DNA of 64,000 nucleotides. Source: Nocardia sp. alder85J (GTDB taxonomy: Bacteria; Actinomycetota; Actinomycetes; Mycobacteriales; Mycobacteriaceae). Of this stretch, positions 1 to 7,168 are shown one piece after another. The stretch is taken from NCBI RefSeq assembly GCF_020176955.2, contig NZ_JAIUCZ020000001.1, forward strand, positions 930,001 to 994,000, given 5' to 3'. The position numbers and the translations under genes were made by a program. How positions within the stretch are numbered: position 1 is the stretch's first letter; each line of letters begins with the position of its first letter. A model generated the notes under the pieces. The model made no database searches. It had not been told where the DNA came from and worked only from the letters and a program-made list of their open reading frames with translations.

Positions 1-101
1 TGCGCCGCGCGCCGGAGCTGGCGCTGGCCGGTGCACCGGTGTGGCGCGACACCGCCGCATTCCACGGGCTGGACGCACTGCCGGTCCGGCTGCGGGCCTG
101 A
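1..101 (+). CDS. Cytochrome P450, C-terminal end only (partial)
   Basis: The last 32 codons of a gene entering from the left edge, in the phase starting at base 3 and ending with TGA at 99-101. The visible residues (GAPVWRDTAAFHGLDALPVRL) resemble the final beta-strand region of bacterial P450s, which commonly ends in a PVWR...GL..LPV.L pattern. The haem-binding loop and the rest of the enzyme lie outside the window, so substrate class cannot be judged. It sits 68 bases upstream of a second P450-containing gene in the same direction, so the two may be co-transcribed. The family call rests on a short tail and is only moderately secure. Confidence 0.6.
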   Translation, partial: RRAPELALAGAPVWRDTAAFHGLDALPVRLRA

Positions 102-169
102 GAAGTCCGGCGCGGCAACCGGATCCGTCGAACAGTCGATCAGAGCGGCACGAAGGGAACGAGGACACG

Positions 170-1858
170 ATGACCGTGGACCAGGGCGAGACGACACTGC
201 AACGCCGGCTGCGCGACCTGAAATCCTTGGTGGACTACGGAGTCGAGGCCGGGATCGGTGTCGGCCACTCGCTGGGTGTGCTGCTGGAGACCCTGGAGGA
301 GGGTCGTACCGTGTGGACGCTCGAGCCTTCCCCCGCAGCCGCGAACGCGCTGTACACGGTGCACGGCGGGGTGATCGCCACGCTGCTGGACACCGCGATG
401 GGCAGCGCCGTGTACACGGCGATCGAGGACGGATCCCTCTATACGACACTGGAATTGAAGGTCAACTTCATCCGCTCGGTGGGTCTCCAGGACGACGTGC
501 TGACCTGTGAGGCGCGGGTGCTGCACGCGGGTCGGCGCACGGCCACCGCCGAGGGCCGGGTCACCGATTCGAAGGGCCGGCTCGTCGCACACGGCACGAC
601 GACCTGCCTGGTGTACGCACCCACCGCCCCGGCCGTGGAGGAGACGCCCGCACCGCCGAATCCGGGTGCGGCCCTGGACGCGTTCGATCCGCAGCACTGG
701 CCCGATCCCTACCCGCGCTACGCCGCCGCGCGGGAATCCGCCCCGCTGGTGACGACCCCGCTCGGCGTGCACCTGGTGACCCGCTACGCGGACTGCGTCG
801 CCATCCTCGAGGACAACACCTGGAGTCACGCCCACGAGGCCGACCTGTTCCACCCCGGCGTCGAGCACGTCGACCTGCCGACCTCGTTCCTGTGGATGGA
901 CCCGCCGGACCACACCCGCCTGCGCGGCCTGGTGAGCAAGGCGTTCACCGCGCGGACCATCAGCCGCCTGCGGCCCCGCATCGAACAACTGGTGACGGAA
1001 CTGGTCGACGCGGTCGTCGCCGCCGGTGAGGTCGACGTGATCACCGCGCTGGCCTACCCCCTGCCGCTGACGATCATCGCCGAATTGCTCGGCGCGCCGG
1101 CCGCGGACCATCCGGACCTCCAGCGCTGGTCGCACGCCCTGGCCCGCGGCTTCGACCCCGACCGCCTGCTGTACGCGGAGGAGCGCGAGGCGCGCACCCG
1201 GGCCGCCAAGGAGTTCGTGGCCTACTTCCGTGACCTCATCGAGCGCCGCCGCGCCGAACCGGCCGGTGATCTGATCAGCGACCTGGCCCTGGTCGAGGAG
1301 CAGGGCGACGCCCTCACCCTGGACGAGGTGCTGGCGACCTGTGTCACGCTGCTGGTCGCCGGGCACGAGACCAGCGTCAACCTCGTCGGCAACGGCATCC
1401 TCGCCCTGATCCGCAACCCCGACCAGTACGAATTGCTCTGCGCGGACCCGGAACTCGCGGGCCCGGCGGTCGAGGAGATGCTGCGCTACGACTCGCCGGT
1501 CCACATGACCACCCGGCTGGCGCACGAGCGGACGGAGATCGCCGGGCGTACGTTCGCCGCCGGCGAGGGCGTCGCGCTGCTGTTCGGTTCGGCCAACCGC
1601 GATCCGGCGGCGTTCCCGGACCCGGACAAGTTCGACATCACCCGGTACGCGGGATCCGATCCGGTGAAGCGGCATCTGACGTTCAGCCTGGGCATCCATT
1701 ACTGCCTGGGCGCACCGCTGGCCCGCCTGGAGATGGAGATCCTGTTGCGGGAACTGGTCCGGCGTGGACTGACGATGACCCTGACCACCGACGAGATACC
1801 ATATCGCCGCAATATCGTTTTGCGCGGAATCGAAAAGCTCACTGTCCTTTTCGAATAA
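170..1858 (+). CDS. Hotdog (PaaI-type) thioesterase fused to cytochrome P450
   Basis: A 562-residue protein with two domains. Residues 1 to about 150 look like a PaaI-family acyl-thioesterase hotdog fold, with the HGG-IATLLDTA helix motif near residues 64-75. A Pro/Ala-rich linker follows, and residues from about 165 form a complete bacterial P450: I-helix VAGHETS, ExxR in EEMLRYD, and haem loop FSLGIHYCLG with Cys512 as axial ligand. The ATG at 170 is chosen because GAAGGGAACGAGG precedes it and the hotdog domain starts immediately; an open frame runs further upstream but has no recognisable sequence. Hotdog enzymes cleave acyl-thioesters and P450s insert oxygen, so the fusion could oxidise and release a carrier- or CoA-bound acyl chain. 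That coupling is inferred. The P450 half is closely similar to the P450 at 9096. Confidence 0.85.
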   Translation: MTVDQGETTLQRRLRDLKSLVDYGVEAGIGVGHSLGVLLETLEEGRTVWTLEPSPAAANALYTVHGGVIATLLDTAMGSAVYTAIEDGSLYTTLELKVNFIRSVGLQDDVLTCEARVLHAGRRTATAEGRVTDSKGRLVAHGTTTCLVYAPTAPAVEETPAPPNPGAALDAFDPQHWPDPYPRYAAARESAPLVTTPLGVHLVTRYADCVAILEDNTWSHAHEADLFHPGVEHVDLPTSFLWMDPPDHTRLRGLVSKAFTARTISRLRPRIEQLVTELVDAVVAAGEVDVITALAYPLPLTIIAELLGAPAADHPDLQRWSHALARGFDPDRLLYAEEREARTRAAKEFVAYFRDLIERRRAEPAGDLISDLALVEEQGDALTLDEVLATCVTLLVAGHETSVNLVGNGILALIRNPDQYELLCADPELAGPAVEEMLRYDSPVHMTTRLAHERTEIAGRTFAAGEGVALLFGSANRDPAAFPDPDKFDITRYAGSDPVKRHLTFSLGIHYCLGAPLARLEMEILLRELVRRGLTMTLTTDEIPYRRNIVLRGIEKLTVLFE

Positions 1859-2005
1859 ATCACGACCGATTCTCGTCCCGTGCCCCGGCATTCGCCGGCG
1901 CACGGGGCGCGTATTCCGAAAAGATGCGGTATCTGCGGCGTGTCGCAGCGAAATGCCGTCGACCACTTTTTGATTCGAGCCCAATCGGCCGTAGATTGCG
2001 GTCCC

Positions 2006-3019
2006 ATGGCCGAAACGCCGCTCACACCATACGATTCCTTGTTCAAGAAGTTGCTGGGCCGGTCGGGCAACGCCGCCGCCGAGTTGCGTCCGGCGCTGTC
2101 GGCAGCGGCTGCGGCGCGGATAGATTGGCGCCACCTGAGACCGTATCCGGGCAGCTTCGTGCGCCCGGACCTGAGACAGCGACACACCGATCTGATGCTG
2201 GAGACCCGGCTGATCGGCGGGACCGAGGCGTTCCTCTACTGCCTGGTCGAACATCAGAGCAGTCCGGATCCACTGATGGCCTACCGGCTGGAGGAATACC
2301 GGCTGCGTTTCTGGAGCACCTGGCTGGACCGCAATCCGAATGCGAAGAAATTACCGATGGTGATCCCGCTGGTGATGCATTGCAGCCCCGACGGCCGCCG
2401 CTGGCACGCCCCGCTGGACCTGGCCGACCTGATCGATATCGACCAGGATACTCGTGCGGCTCTCGGGCAATTGGTGCCGCGGGCACGGTATCTGCTCGAC
2501 GATGTGAACCGGTTGGACGCACCGGCCATGCTGGCATTGCGTCAGCCACCGGAGTTGCGGATCCTGAAGGTGCTGTTGCGGTTCGGGCCGGGCAACTCGT
2601 CCCTGATCGACCTGATCACCAAGGACTATGGCTCCGACCTGCAGGCTTCGTTCAACACCGCAGGTGGGGACGAGCTGTTCGAGTACATCATGCGCTATAT
2701 TTTGACCGTGACCACCGGCCCGATCGGCGAGGGTGATCTGGAACCGTTGTACGACCTGCTCGGCCCGAAAGCGAGGGATATTACGATGACACTTGCCGAA
2801 ATGTTCGAGGCCCGGGGTGAGGCGCGCGGGGAGGCTCGCGGGGAAGCCCGGGGCCGTGCTCAGGGGCGTGCGGAGTCGTTGCTCGATCTGCTGCGGGTGA
2901 AGTTCCGATCGGTACCCGCCGAGGTGGTCGATACCGTGCGGGCGGCCGATGTCGCGCAACTGCGTGCCTGGACCGAGCGTGTGCTCACCGCGGACACGCT
3001 CGAGAGTGTCTTCGGCTGA
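2006..3019 (+). CDS. Rpn/YhgA-like PD-(D/E)XK nuclease family protein
   Basis: A 337-residue protein starting at ATG 2006. The N-terminal part has the features of the Rpn (recombination-promoting nuclease, YhgA-like, once called putative transposase) family: a YDSLFKKLL opening, an Asp in RHTDLML, and an acidic/Gln motif in LVEHQSS followed by MAYRLEEYRLRFW. In E. coli this family gives RecA-independent DNA cleavage and transfer. The C-terminal part carries four EARG tetrapeptides, then RAQG and RAES, then a conserved LRVKFRSVP segment; such charged repeats are common tails in this family and probably form a helix. It does not fit the lipid genes around it and may be a mobile or defence-type passenger. 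A decayed second copy lies just downstream. Confidence 0.75.
   Translation: MAETPLTPYDSLFKKLLGRSGNAAAELRPALSAAAAARIDWRHLRPYPGSFVRPDLRQRHTDLMLETRLIGGTEAFLYCLVEHQSSPDPLMAYRLEEYRLRFWSTWLDRNPNAKKLPMVIPLVMHCSPDGRRWHAPLDLADLIDIDQDTRAALGQLVPRARYLLDDVNRLDAPAMLALRQPPELRILKVLLRFGPGNSSLIDLITKDYGSDLQASFNTAGGDELFEYIMRYILTVTTGPIGEGDLEPLYDLLGPKARDITMTLAEMFEARGEARGEARGEARGRAQGRAESLLDLLRVKFRSVPAEVVDTVRAADVAQLRAWTERVLTADTLESVFG
2807..2854 (+). repeat. 12-bp in-frame tandem repeat (EARG x4)
   Basis: Four consecutive 12-bp units of the type GAGGCNCGNGGG, each encoding Glu-Ala-Arg-Gly, inside the nuclease gene. The decayed downstream copy carries five units in the corresponding place (3415-3474). The number therefore differs between two otherwise near-identical segments, which suggests gain or loss by slippage or unequal recombination. 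Confidence 0.8.
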
Positions 3020-3134
3020 CACCTTCGCCCCGGCGACGGCGTGGCACTGCTGTTCGGCGCGGCCCGGCGACGACTCGAATAGGAAGCGGCCGACTCGTGT
3101 TCTAGGTACCGGCATCCACCGGGTGTCGGCGGCC

Positions 3135-3639
3135 GCTCACACCATGCGATTCCTTATTCGAACAGCTGCTGGGCCGCGAAGGTGATGCCGTCGCAGAGTT
3201 GCGCCCGGTACTGCGGGAAGAGGCTGCGGCACAGATAGATCGGCGCCATCTGACACCGCATCCGGGCAGCTTCGTGCGCCCGGAACTGAGACAGCGACAC
3301 ACCGTTGATGCTGAAGACCCGGCTGGTCGACGGAACCGAGTCGTTCCTCTATCGCAGTACGACCTGCACGACTCGAAAGCGAGGGATATTACGATGACAC
3401 TTGCCGAAATGTTCGAGGCCCGGGGTGAGGCCCGGGGTGAGGCGCGGGGTGAAGCTCGCGGGGAAGCCCGGGGCCGTGCTCAGGGGCGTGCGGAGTCGTT
3501 GCTCGATCTGCTGCGGGTGAAGTTCCGATCGGTACCCGCCGAGGTGGTCGATACCGTGCGGGCGGCCGATGTCGCGCAACTGCGTGCCTGGACCGAGCGT
3601 GTGCTCACCGCGGACACGCTCGAGGGTGTCTTCGGCTGA
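3135..3639 (+). pseudogene. Decayed second copy of the Rpn-like nuclease gene
   Basis: The segment from GCTCACACCAT at 3135 follows the upstream nuclease gene through the N-terminal motifs, with many substitutions and a lost start context. Near 3350 it jumps directly to the part equivalent to about 2748 upstream, so roughly 500 bp of the middle is deleted. From 3374 to 3639 it is almost identical to 2766-3019, including LRVKFRSVP and the stop, except for one extra EARG unit. The remaining open frame (about 3199-3639) lacks most of the nuclease fold, so a working product is unlikely. The near-identity of the 3' part against the diverged 5' part suggests gene conversion or a recent partial duplication. 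Confidence 0.75.
3415..3474 (+). repeat. 12-bp in-frame tandem repeat (EARG x5)
   Basis: Five units of the same 12-bp EARG-coding repeat seen at 2807-2854, here in the decayed nuclease copy. The flanking sequence on both sides is nearly identical to the first copy, so the extra unit is the main length difference. Confidence 0.8.
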
Positions 3640-3747
3640 GACGTTCCAACTCGACCTCGGCGGATAGCCGGCAGGGGCGGTCGACCGGGTGTGGGCGGTG
3701 TGGGCACTGGTCGGAGGGGGTGGCGGTGTGCCCTGCCGATACGGAAC

Positions 3748-3779
3748 TCCGCCCCGGCCGATGGGTGGGCCGGGGCGGA
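3748..3779 (-). terminator. Strong hairpin after the desaturase gene
   Basis: A perfect 12-bp inverted repeat (TCCGCCCCGGCC / GGCCGGGGCGGA) with an 8-base loop, ending 5 bases from the stop codon of the minus-strand desaturase gene. Its position fits an intrinsic-type terminator for the lipid operon, and it could also stop plus-strand transcripts from the nuclease remnant. There is no long T-run, as is usual in actinomycetes. Confidence 0.65.
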
Positions 3780-3784
3780 ATCGG

Positions 3785-4627
3785 TCAGGATACGGCGCGG
3801 CAGTTGCCGATGAAGGTGAGGAGTTCGTCGACTCGGTCGGTGGGGGCGTCGACGGCTCGGTCGATGACCTTCAGCAGGTGGTCGTAGGCGGCGGTGTGGT
3901 CGTAAGCGGCGACGTCGGCGATCTTCAGGGCCCAGCGCCAGTAGCCGCGCATCGTATCGGCCAGGGGCATACGGAAATTCGCTACTACGTCGCGGATCGG
4001 GTCTACTGCGGTGTCGCCCTGGGTGCGCAGGTAGCGGGTCACGATGTCGGCCATGAAGGTGAAATGGCGTGCCTCGTCGCGTGACAGTCGGGTCAGGACG
4101 GCGGCCAGTACCGGGTCGCCTACCACGTCCCGCAGTTGCTGGTAGTACATCTGGGTGGCCTTCTCCTGGACCAGGGCATAGGCGAAGAACTGCACCGGAT
4201 GGTCGTAGGGGAGGTCGAAGCGTTTGCGGCCCTCGATCGCCAGTTCTGCACGCAGAGTGGCGCGTTCGGCTATTCCGGCGGCCTCCTGGTATCGGGTCAG
4301 GGCTCGCGCGTGGGTGTCCTCTTCCAGCGCCCAGCGGACGGTGAAGTGGTAGAGCTCGCGGTTGTGGACGAACGTCGCCGGCGCGACGGTGTCGTCGACC
4401 GGGAAATATCGTTGGTAGACATCGAAATAGCCGGGTAGATGATCCTCGATGAGGGTGATGAACCGGACCGCGGAGCGCTGGCCCGCGGTGAGCAGCTCGG
4501 CGTCGGCGGCGGACCAGTCGAACGCGGTCTCCACGTCCCACGCGCGGGCCGCGGGGGAGGCCGCGAGGAAGTCGTCCACGGCCGTGGCGACCTGGTCGAC
4601 CGGGAGCAGGATGTCGTCGAAAGTCAC
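3785..4627 (-). CDS. Acyl-ACP desaturase-like ferritin-fold diiron enzyme
   Basis: A 280-residue protein starting with GTG at 4627 (AAAGGA upstream). It shows the six diiron ligands expected for the soluble acyl-ACP desaturase/ferritin-like superfamily: Glu61, EExxH at 102-106, Glu155 and DEARH at 184-188. Enzymes of this fold use O2 to insert a double bond, or sometimes a hydroxyl or other group, into an acyl chain carried on ACP. It is the last gene of the minus-strand operon, 21 bp after the methyltransferase gene, and the ACP encoded there is the natural partner. A redox donor is not encoded nearby. It is distinct from the second ferritin-like protein at 6346-7134; which step each catalyses cannot be read from sequence. 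Confidence 0.75.
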   Translation of the reverse strand: MTFDDILLPVDQVATAVDDFLAASPAARAWDVETAFDWSAADAELLTAGQRSAVRFITLIEDHLPGYFDVYQRYFPVDDTVAPATFVHNRELYHFTVRWALEEDTHARALTRYQEAAGIAERATLRAELAIEGRKRFDLPYDHPVQFFAYALVQEKATQMYYQQLRDVVGDPVLAAVLTRLSRDEARHFTFMADIVTRYLRTQGDTAVDPIRDVVANFRMPLADTMRGYWRWALKIADVAAYDHTAAYDHLLKVIDRAVDAPTDRVDELLTFIGNCRAVS

Positions 4628-4648
4628 AGTGATACCGTCCTTTCGGCG

Positions 4649-5554
4649 TCAGCGGCCGTTGCGGCAGGTCAGCGCGTAATGCTTGGTGGTGTAGCCCCAG
4701 CCGGCGTTGGCGATCTCCAGGTAGCGCCGCAGGCGTGCGGTGGATCCGGCGCCGTGCGCCTCGATCCGGTCGGCGGCGGCGTCCACGTTGGCAATCCAGT
4801 CGTCGATGGTGCGGCGGTAGTGGTCGGTGAGATCGTCGACGGCGACGATCGAGAAGCCGGCGTCCTCGGCTGCGGCCACCAGTTCCGACAGCGGGCGCAG
4901 CTCACCGAAGCCGAAGATGTCGCCGCGGATGAAGCGGGTGCCGTCGCGGTCGTCGAAGGCGTTGCGCGCCTTCTCGTTGCGGAAGCAGCTCTCCGACACG
5001 TACAGCATCCCGCCGCGGCGCAGTGCGGCCTTGGCTCGGCGCAGCACCCCCGGTGCGTCCGGCATGTGCACGATCGAGCCGAGCATGGTGACGGCGTCGA
5101 AGTGCCGCTGCGGCAACTCGATCCGCTCGAAGTGGCCTACTCGGGTGTGCACGCGGTCGGTGAGTCCGCGGGCGGCGGCCTGGCTCGCGATGTACTCGTG
5201 CTGCCGTGGTGCGGGGCTGATGCCCAGTGTGTCGCAAGCGAATTCGGTGGCCATGAACAGCAGCAGCGAACCCCAGCCGCAGCCGGCGTCGAGCAGCCGT
5301 TCGCCGCCGCGCAGGGCCAGCCGGCCCGCGACGAAGGTCAGCTTCTGCCGCTGCGCCTGCTCCAGGGTGTCGGCGTCCGACAGGTACAGCCCGGAACTGT
5401 ACTTCCGCAGCGGATCCAGGAATTCACCGAACAGATCGGGATCGAGGTCGTAGTGCTGATTGGTGTCGGCCACGCTCACGCTGTATGCATCGGGCGTGAG
5501 CGGGGCGCCTGCGTGGTGACGCTCCGCTGCCGCCTCCGGCGCCCGGCCGCTCAC
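4649..5554 (-). CDS. CMAS-like SAM-dependent methyltransferase
   Basis: A 301-residue class I methyltransferase with motif I LLDAGCGWGSLLLF, the GCGWG form typical of cyclopropane-fatty-acid/mycolic-acid synthases and relatives. The GTG start at 5552-5554 overlaps the ACP stop codon as GTGA, implying translational coupling; the long open frame upstream of it is the ACP gene read in another frame. Family members transfer a methyl group from SAM to an alkene to give cyclopropanes or methyl branches, or methylate small metabolites. Next to two candidate desaturases, methylation of a newly made double bond on the ACP-bound chain is a reasonable inference. Small-molecule O- or C-methylation remains possible. 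Confidence 0.75.
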   Translation of the reverse strand: MSGRAPEAAAERHHAGAPLTPDAYSVSVADTNQHYDLDPDLFGEFLDPLRKYSSGLYLSDADTLEQAQRQKLTFVAGRLALRGGERLLDAGCGWGSLLLFMATEFACDTLGISPAPRQHEYIASQAAARGLTDRVHTRVGHFERIELPQRHFDAVTMLGSIVHMPDAPGVLRRAKAALRRGGMLYVSESCFRNEKARNAFDDRDGTRFIRGDIFGFGELRPLSELVAAAEDAGFSIVAVDDLTDHYRRTIDDWIANVDAAADRIEAHGAGSTARLRRYLEIANAGWGYTTKHYALTCRNGR

Positions 5555-5808
5555 GCCCGCACCCCGCGGGCCCGCTCCACCACGGTGACCACGTCGGCGA
5601 GGGTGGACATGCCGAACACGTCCTCGTCCTCGAGTTCGATGTCGTAGGTGCGCTCGATACGCGCGATCATGCGCAGCACCCGCACCGAGTCCACGCCGGC
5701 CAGGCCGCGCAGGTCGACCTGCGGACCCAGTTCGGCGGTGGGGAGGCCGGTTTCGGCGGCGGCGATGTCGGTGACGGTGGCCAGGATGTCGTCGGTGAGC
5801 ACGCTCAT
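5551..5808 (-). CDS. Acyl carrier protein
   Basis: An 85-residue four-helix carrier protein. The phosphopantetheine attachment site is Ser41 in GVDSVRVL at the start of helix II, the normal place and spacing. The ATG at 5806-5808 overlaps the stop of the upstream thioesterase gene (ATGA), and its own stop overlaps the methyltransferase start (GTGA), so three proteins are coupled in translation. It is a dedicated carrier rather than the housekeeping AcpM: it sits between a thioesterase and tailoring enzymes, with a fatty acyl-AMP ligase in the same operon that could load it. Clear family assignment; the cargo is unknown. Confidence 0.88.
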   Translation of the reverse strand: MSVLTDDILATVTDIAAAETGLPTAELGPQVDLRGLAGVDSVRVLRMIARIERTYDIELEDEDVFGMSTLADVVTVVERARGVRA

Positions 5809-6341
5809 CGGTGAAGTCCGTTCTGGGAGAAGGTGTTCGGTGCGGACAGGGCTTCGGTGAGGCGGTCGACATCGGTGTCGCCGAGGGTCAGCAGGTGCCG
5901 GACCTCGCCCAGGGCGAACGGCCGGTATCCGGCGGTGGAGGTGGCGCACACGGCGCCGTCGGCGTCCCGGATCTCCGCGGCCGCGGCGATGATGCCCGTG
6001 CGCGACGGCTGCTCCGGATCGGGAAGCATTGCGACACAGACATAGTCGTGATCGATCAGCAGCGGGGTGAGGAACCTGGTGCGCTGGCTCACGGTGAAGG
6101 CGGGCACGCCGCGGGCCAGCACGATCAGGTTGCCCATCACCTCGTCACAGATCACGCCGATCAGTCCGCCGTGCACCACGCCCGGATACGATTCGAAGGC
6201 GCGGCCGAGCCGGAGGCGGGACTGGAGGCCGTCCGGATGCGGGGCGAAGGTCAGGTTCAGCCCGGCCGGATTGTGCGGTGAGCAACCGAAGCAGCGGTAG
6301 TCCGGGATCACCGACCACGGGACGTGCACGGATTCGTCCAT
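5805..6341 (-). CDS. Hotdog-fold (PaaI-type) thioesterase
   Basis: A 178-residue protein starting at ATG 6339-6341, 4 bp after the preceding ferritin-like gene. An N-terminal CFGC..HNPAGL segment and the helix motif VHGGLIGVICDEVMG identify a PaaI/acyl-CoA thioesterase-type hotdog domain. A member of this family next to an ACP and a fatty acyl-AMP ligase suggests release of the finished chain, or editing. The same combination of ligase, ACP and hotdog thioesterase occurs in isonitrile-lipid pathways, but the Fe/2OG oxygenase of those pathways is absent here. It is a different protein from the hotdog domain fused to the P450 at 170. Confidence 0.8.
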   Translation of the reverse strand: MDESVHVPWSVIPDYRCFGCSPHNPAGLNLTFAPHPDGLQSRLRLGRAFESYPGVVHGGLIGVICDEVMGNLIVLARGVPAFTVSQRTRFLTPLLIDHDYVCVAMLPDPEQPSRTGIIAAAAEIRDADGAVCATSTAGYRPFALGEVRHLLTLGDTDVDRLTEALSAPNTFSQNGLHR

Positions 6342-6345
6342 CGGC

Positions 6346-7134
6346 TCAGGCGATCGCGTCGGCCAGCGCGCGGCGCACCTTGGCGTTGCTGGACAGATCC
6401 AGGCCGGTCATGCCCGCGAAGGTGCGGCGCACCTTGTCGTGCAGCACCTCCAGCTCACCCGCCGCGGCGATCTGCTCCAGGAACAGCTCGAACCCGGTGT
6501 CGATGGTCTCGTGGTCGCCGAGTTCGGCGATACCGCTCTTGAACGTGCTCACCGGATGTTTGATCCGGGCCTCGGAGCTGTAGACGTACAGCGTCTCCAG
6601 CACCGACGGCAGCTCCTCGGGGCGGCGGGCCAGCCGCGCGGTGGTGTAATGGATGAATTCCCGCGCGTGCCCGGACTCGTCGCGACTGGCGTTGAGCAGC
6701 AACGTCTTCAGCACCGGCTCGTGCACCCACTGCGACACCGCGCGGTACACGTGGTTGACGGTGAGTTCGGAGATGATGTTGGTGGCCAGGGTCGCCGACG
6801 GGGTGGTGCCCGGCGCGTAGGGGGCGCGCATGGCGCCGACGGCGGCGTCGTCCACACTCTCCCCGATCGCGGCCAGCCAGGAGCGGAACGCGTAGTGGTG
6901 CTGCACCTCCTGGTAGCCCCACACCACCGCGAAGGTGGAGAAGTCGTAGTCGTCGACGAATTCGTCGAGGAATCCGTGCACGGCGGCGATCACATTCGAT
7001 TCGCCCATCGCCGCGCTCTTGGCGAGCGTGACGTACTCGGGCTTCACCAGGGTGGGGTCGACGGTGTCGAGGGTGAGATCGGCGACGTTCCAATGCAGCC
7101 GCTCGTAGTGGCGGAAGACGTCGAAGCTGTGCAC
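6346..7134 (-). CDS. Ferritin-like diiron oxidase/desaturase-type protein
   Basis: A 262-residue protein starting with GTG at 7132-7134; the longer open frame upstream has no recognisable sequence and overlaps the ligase gene. Ligand pattern Glu45, QExxH (Glu76, His79), Glu123, DExxH (Glu153, His156) is a complete six-ligand carboxylate-bridged diiron site in a helical bundle. It has no close resemblance to the canonical desaturase at 3785 apart from this pattern. It lies 34 bp after the acyl-AMP ligase gene in the same operon. Likely reactions are O2-dependent desaturation, hydroxylation or N-oxygenation of an ACP-linked substrate. The sequence does not decide among these. Confidence 0.7.
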   Translation of the reverse strand: MHSFDVFRHYERLHWNVADLTLDTVDPTLVKPEYVTLAKSAAMGESNVIAAVHGFLDEFVDDYDFSTFAVVWGYQEVQHHYAFRSWLAAIGESVDDAAVGAMRAPYAPGTTPSATLATNIISELTVNHVYRAVSQWVHEPVLKTLLLNASRDESGHAREFIHYTTARLARRPEELPSVLETLYVYSSEARIKHPVSTFKSGIAELGDHETIDTGFELFLEQIAAAGELEVLHDKVRRTFAGMTGLDLSSNAKVRRALADAIA

Positions 7135-7168
7135 GGGGACACTCCGGTTTCTGCTGCGGATGGTGCTG

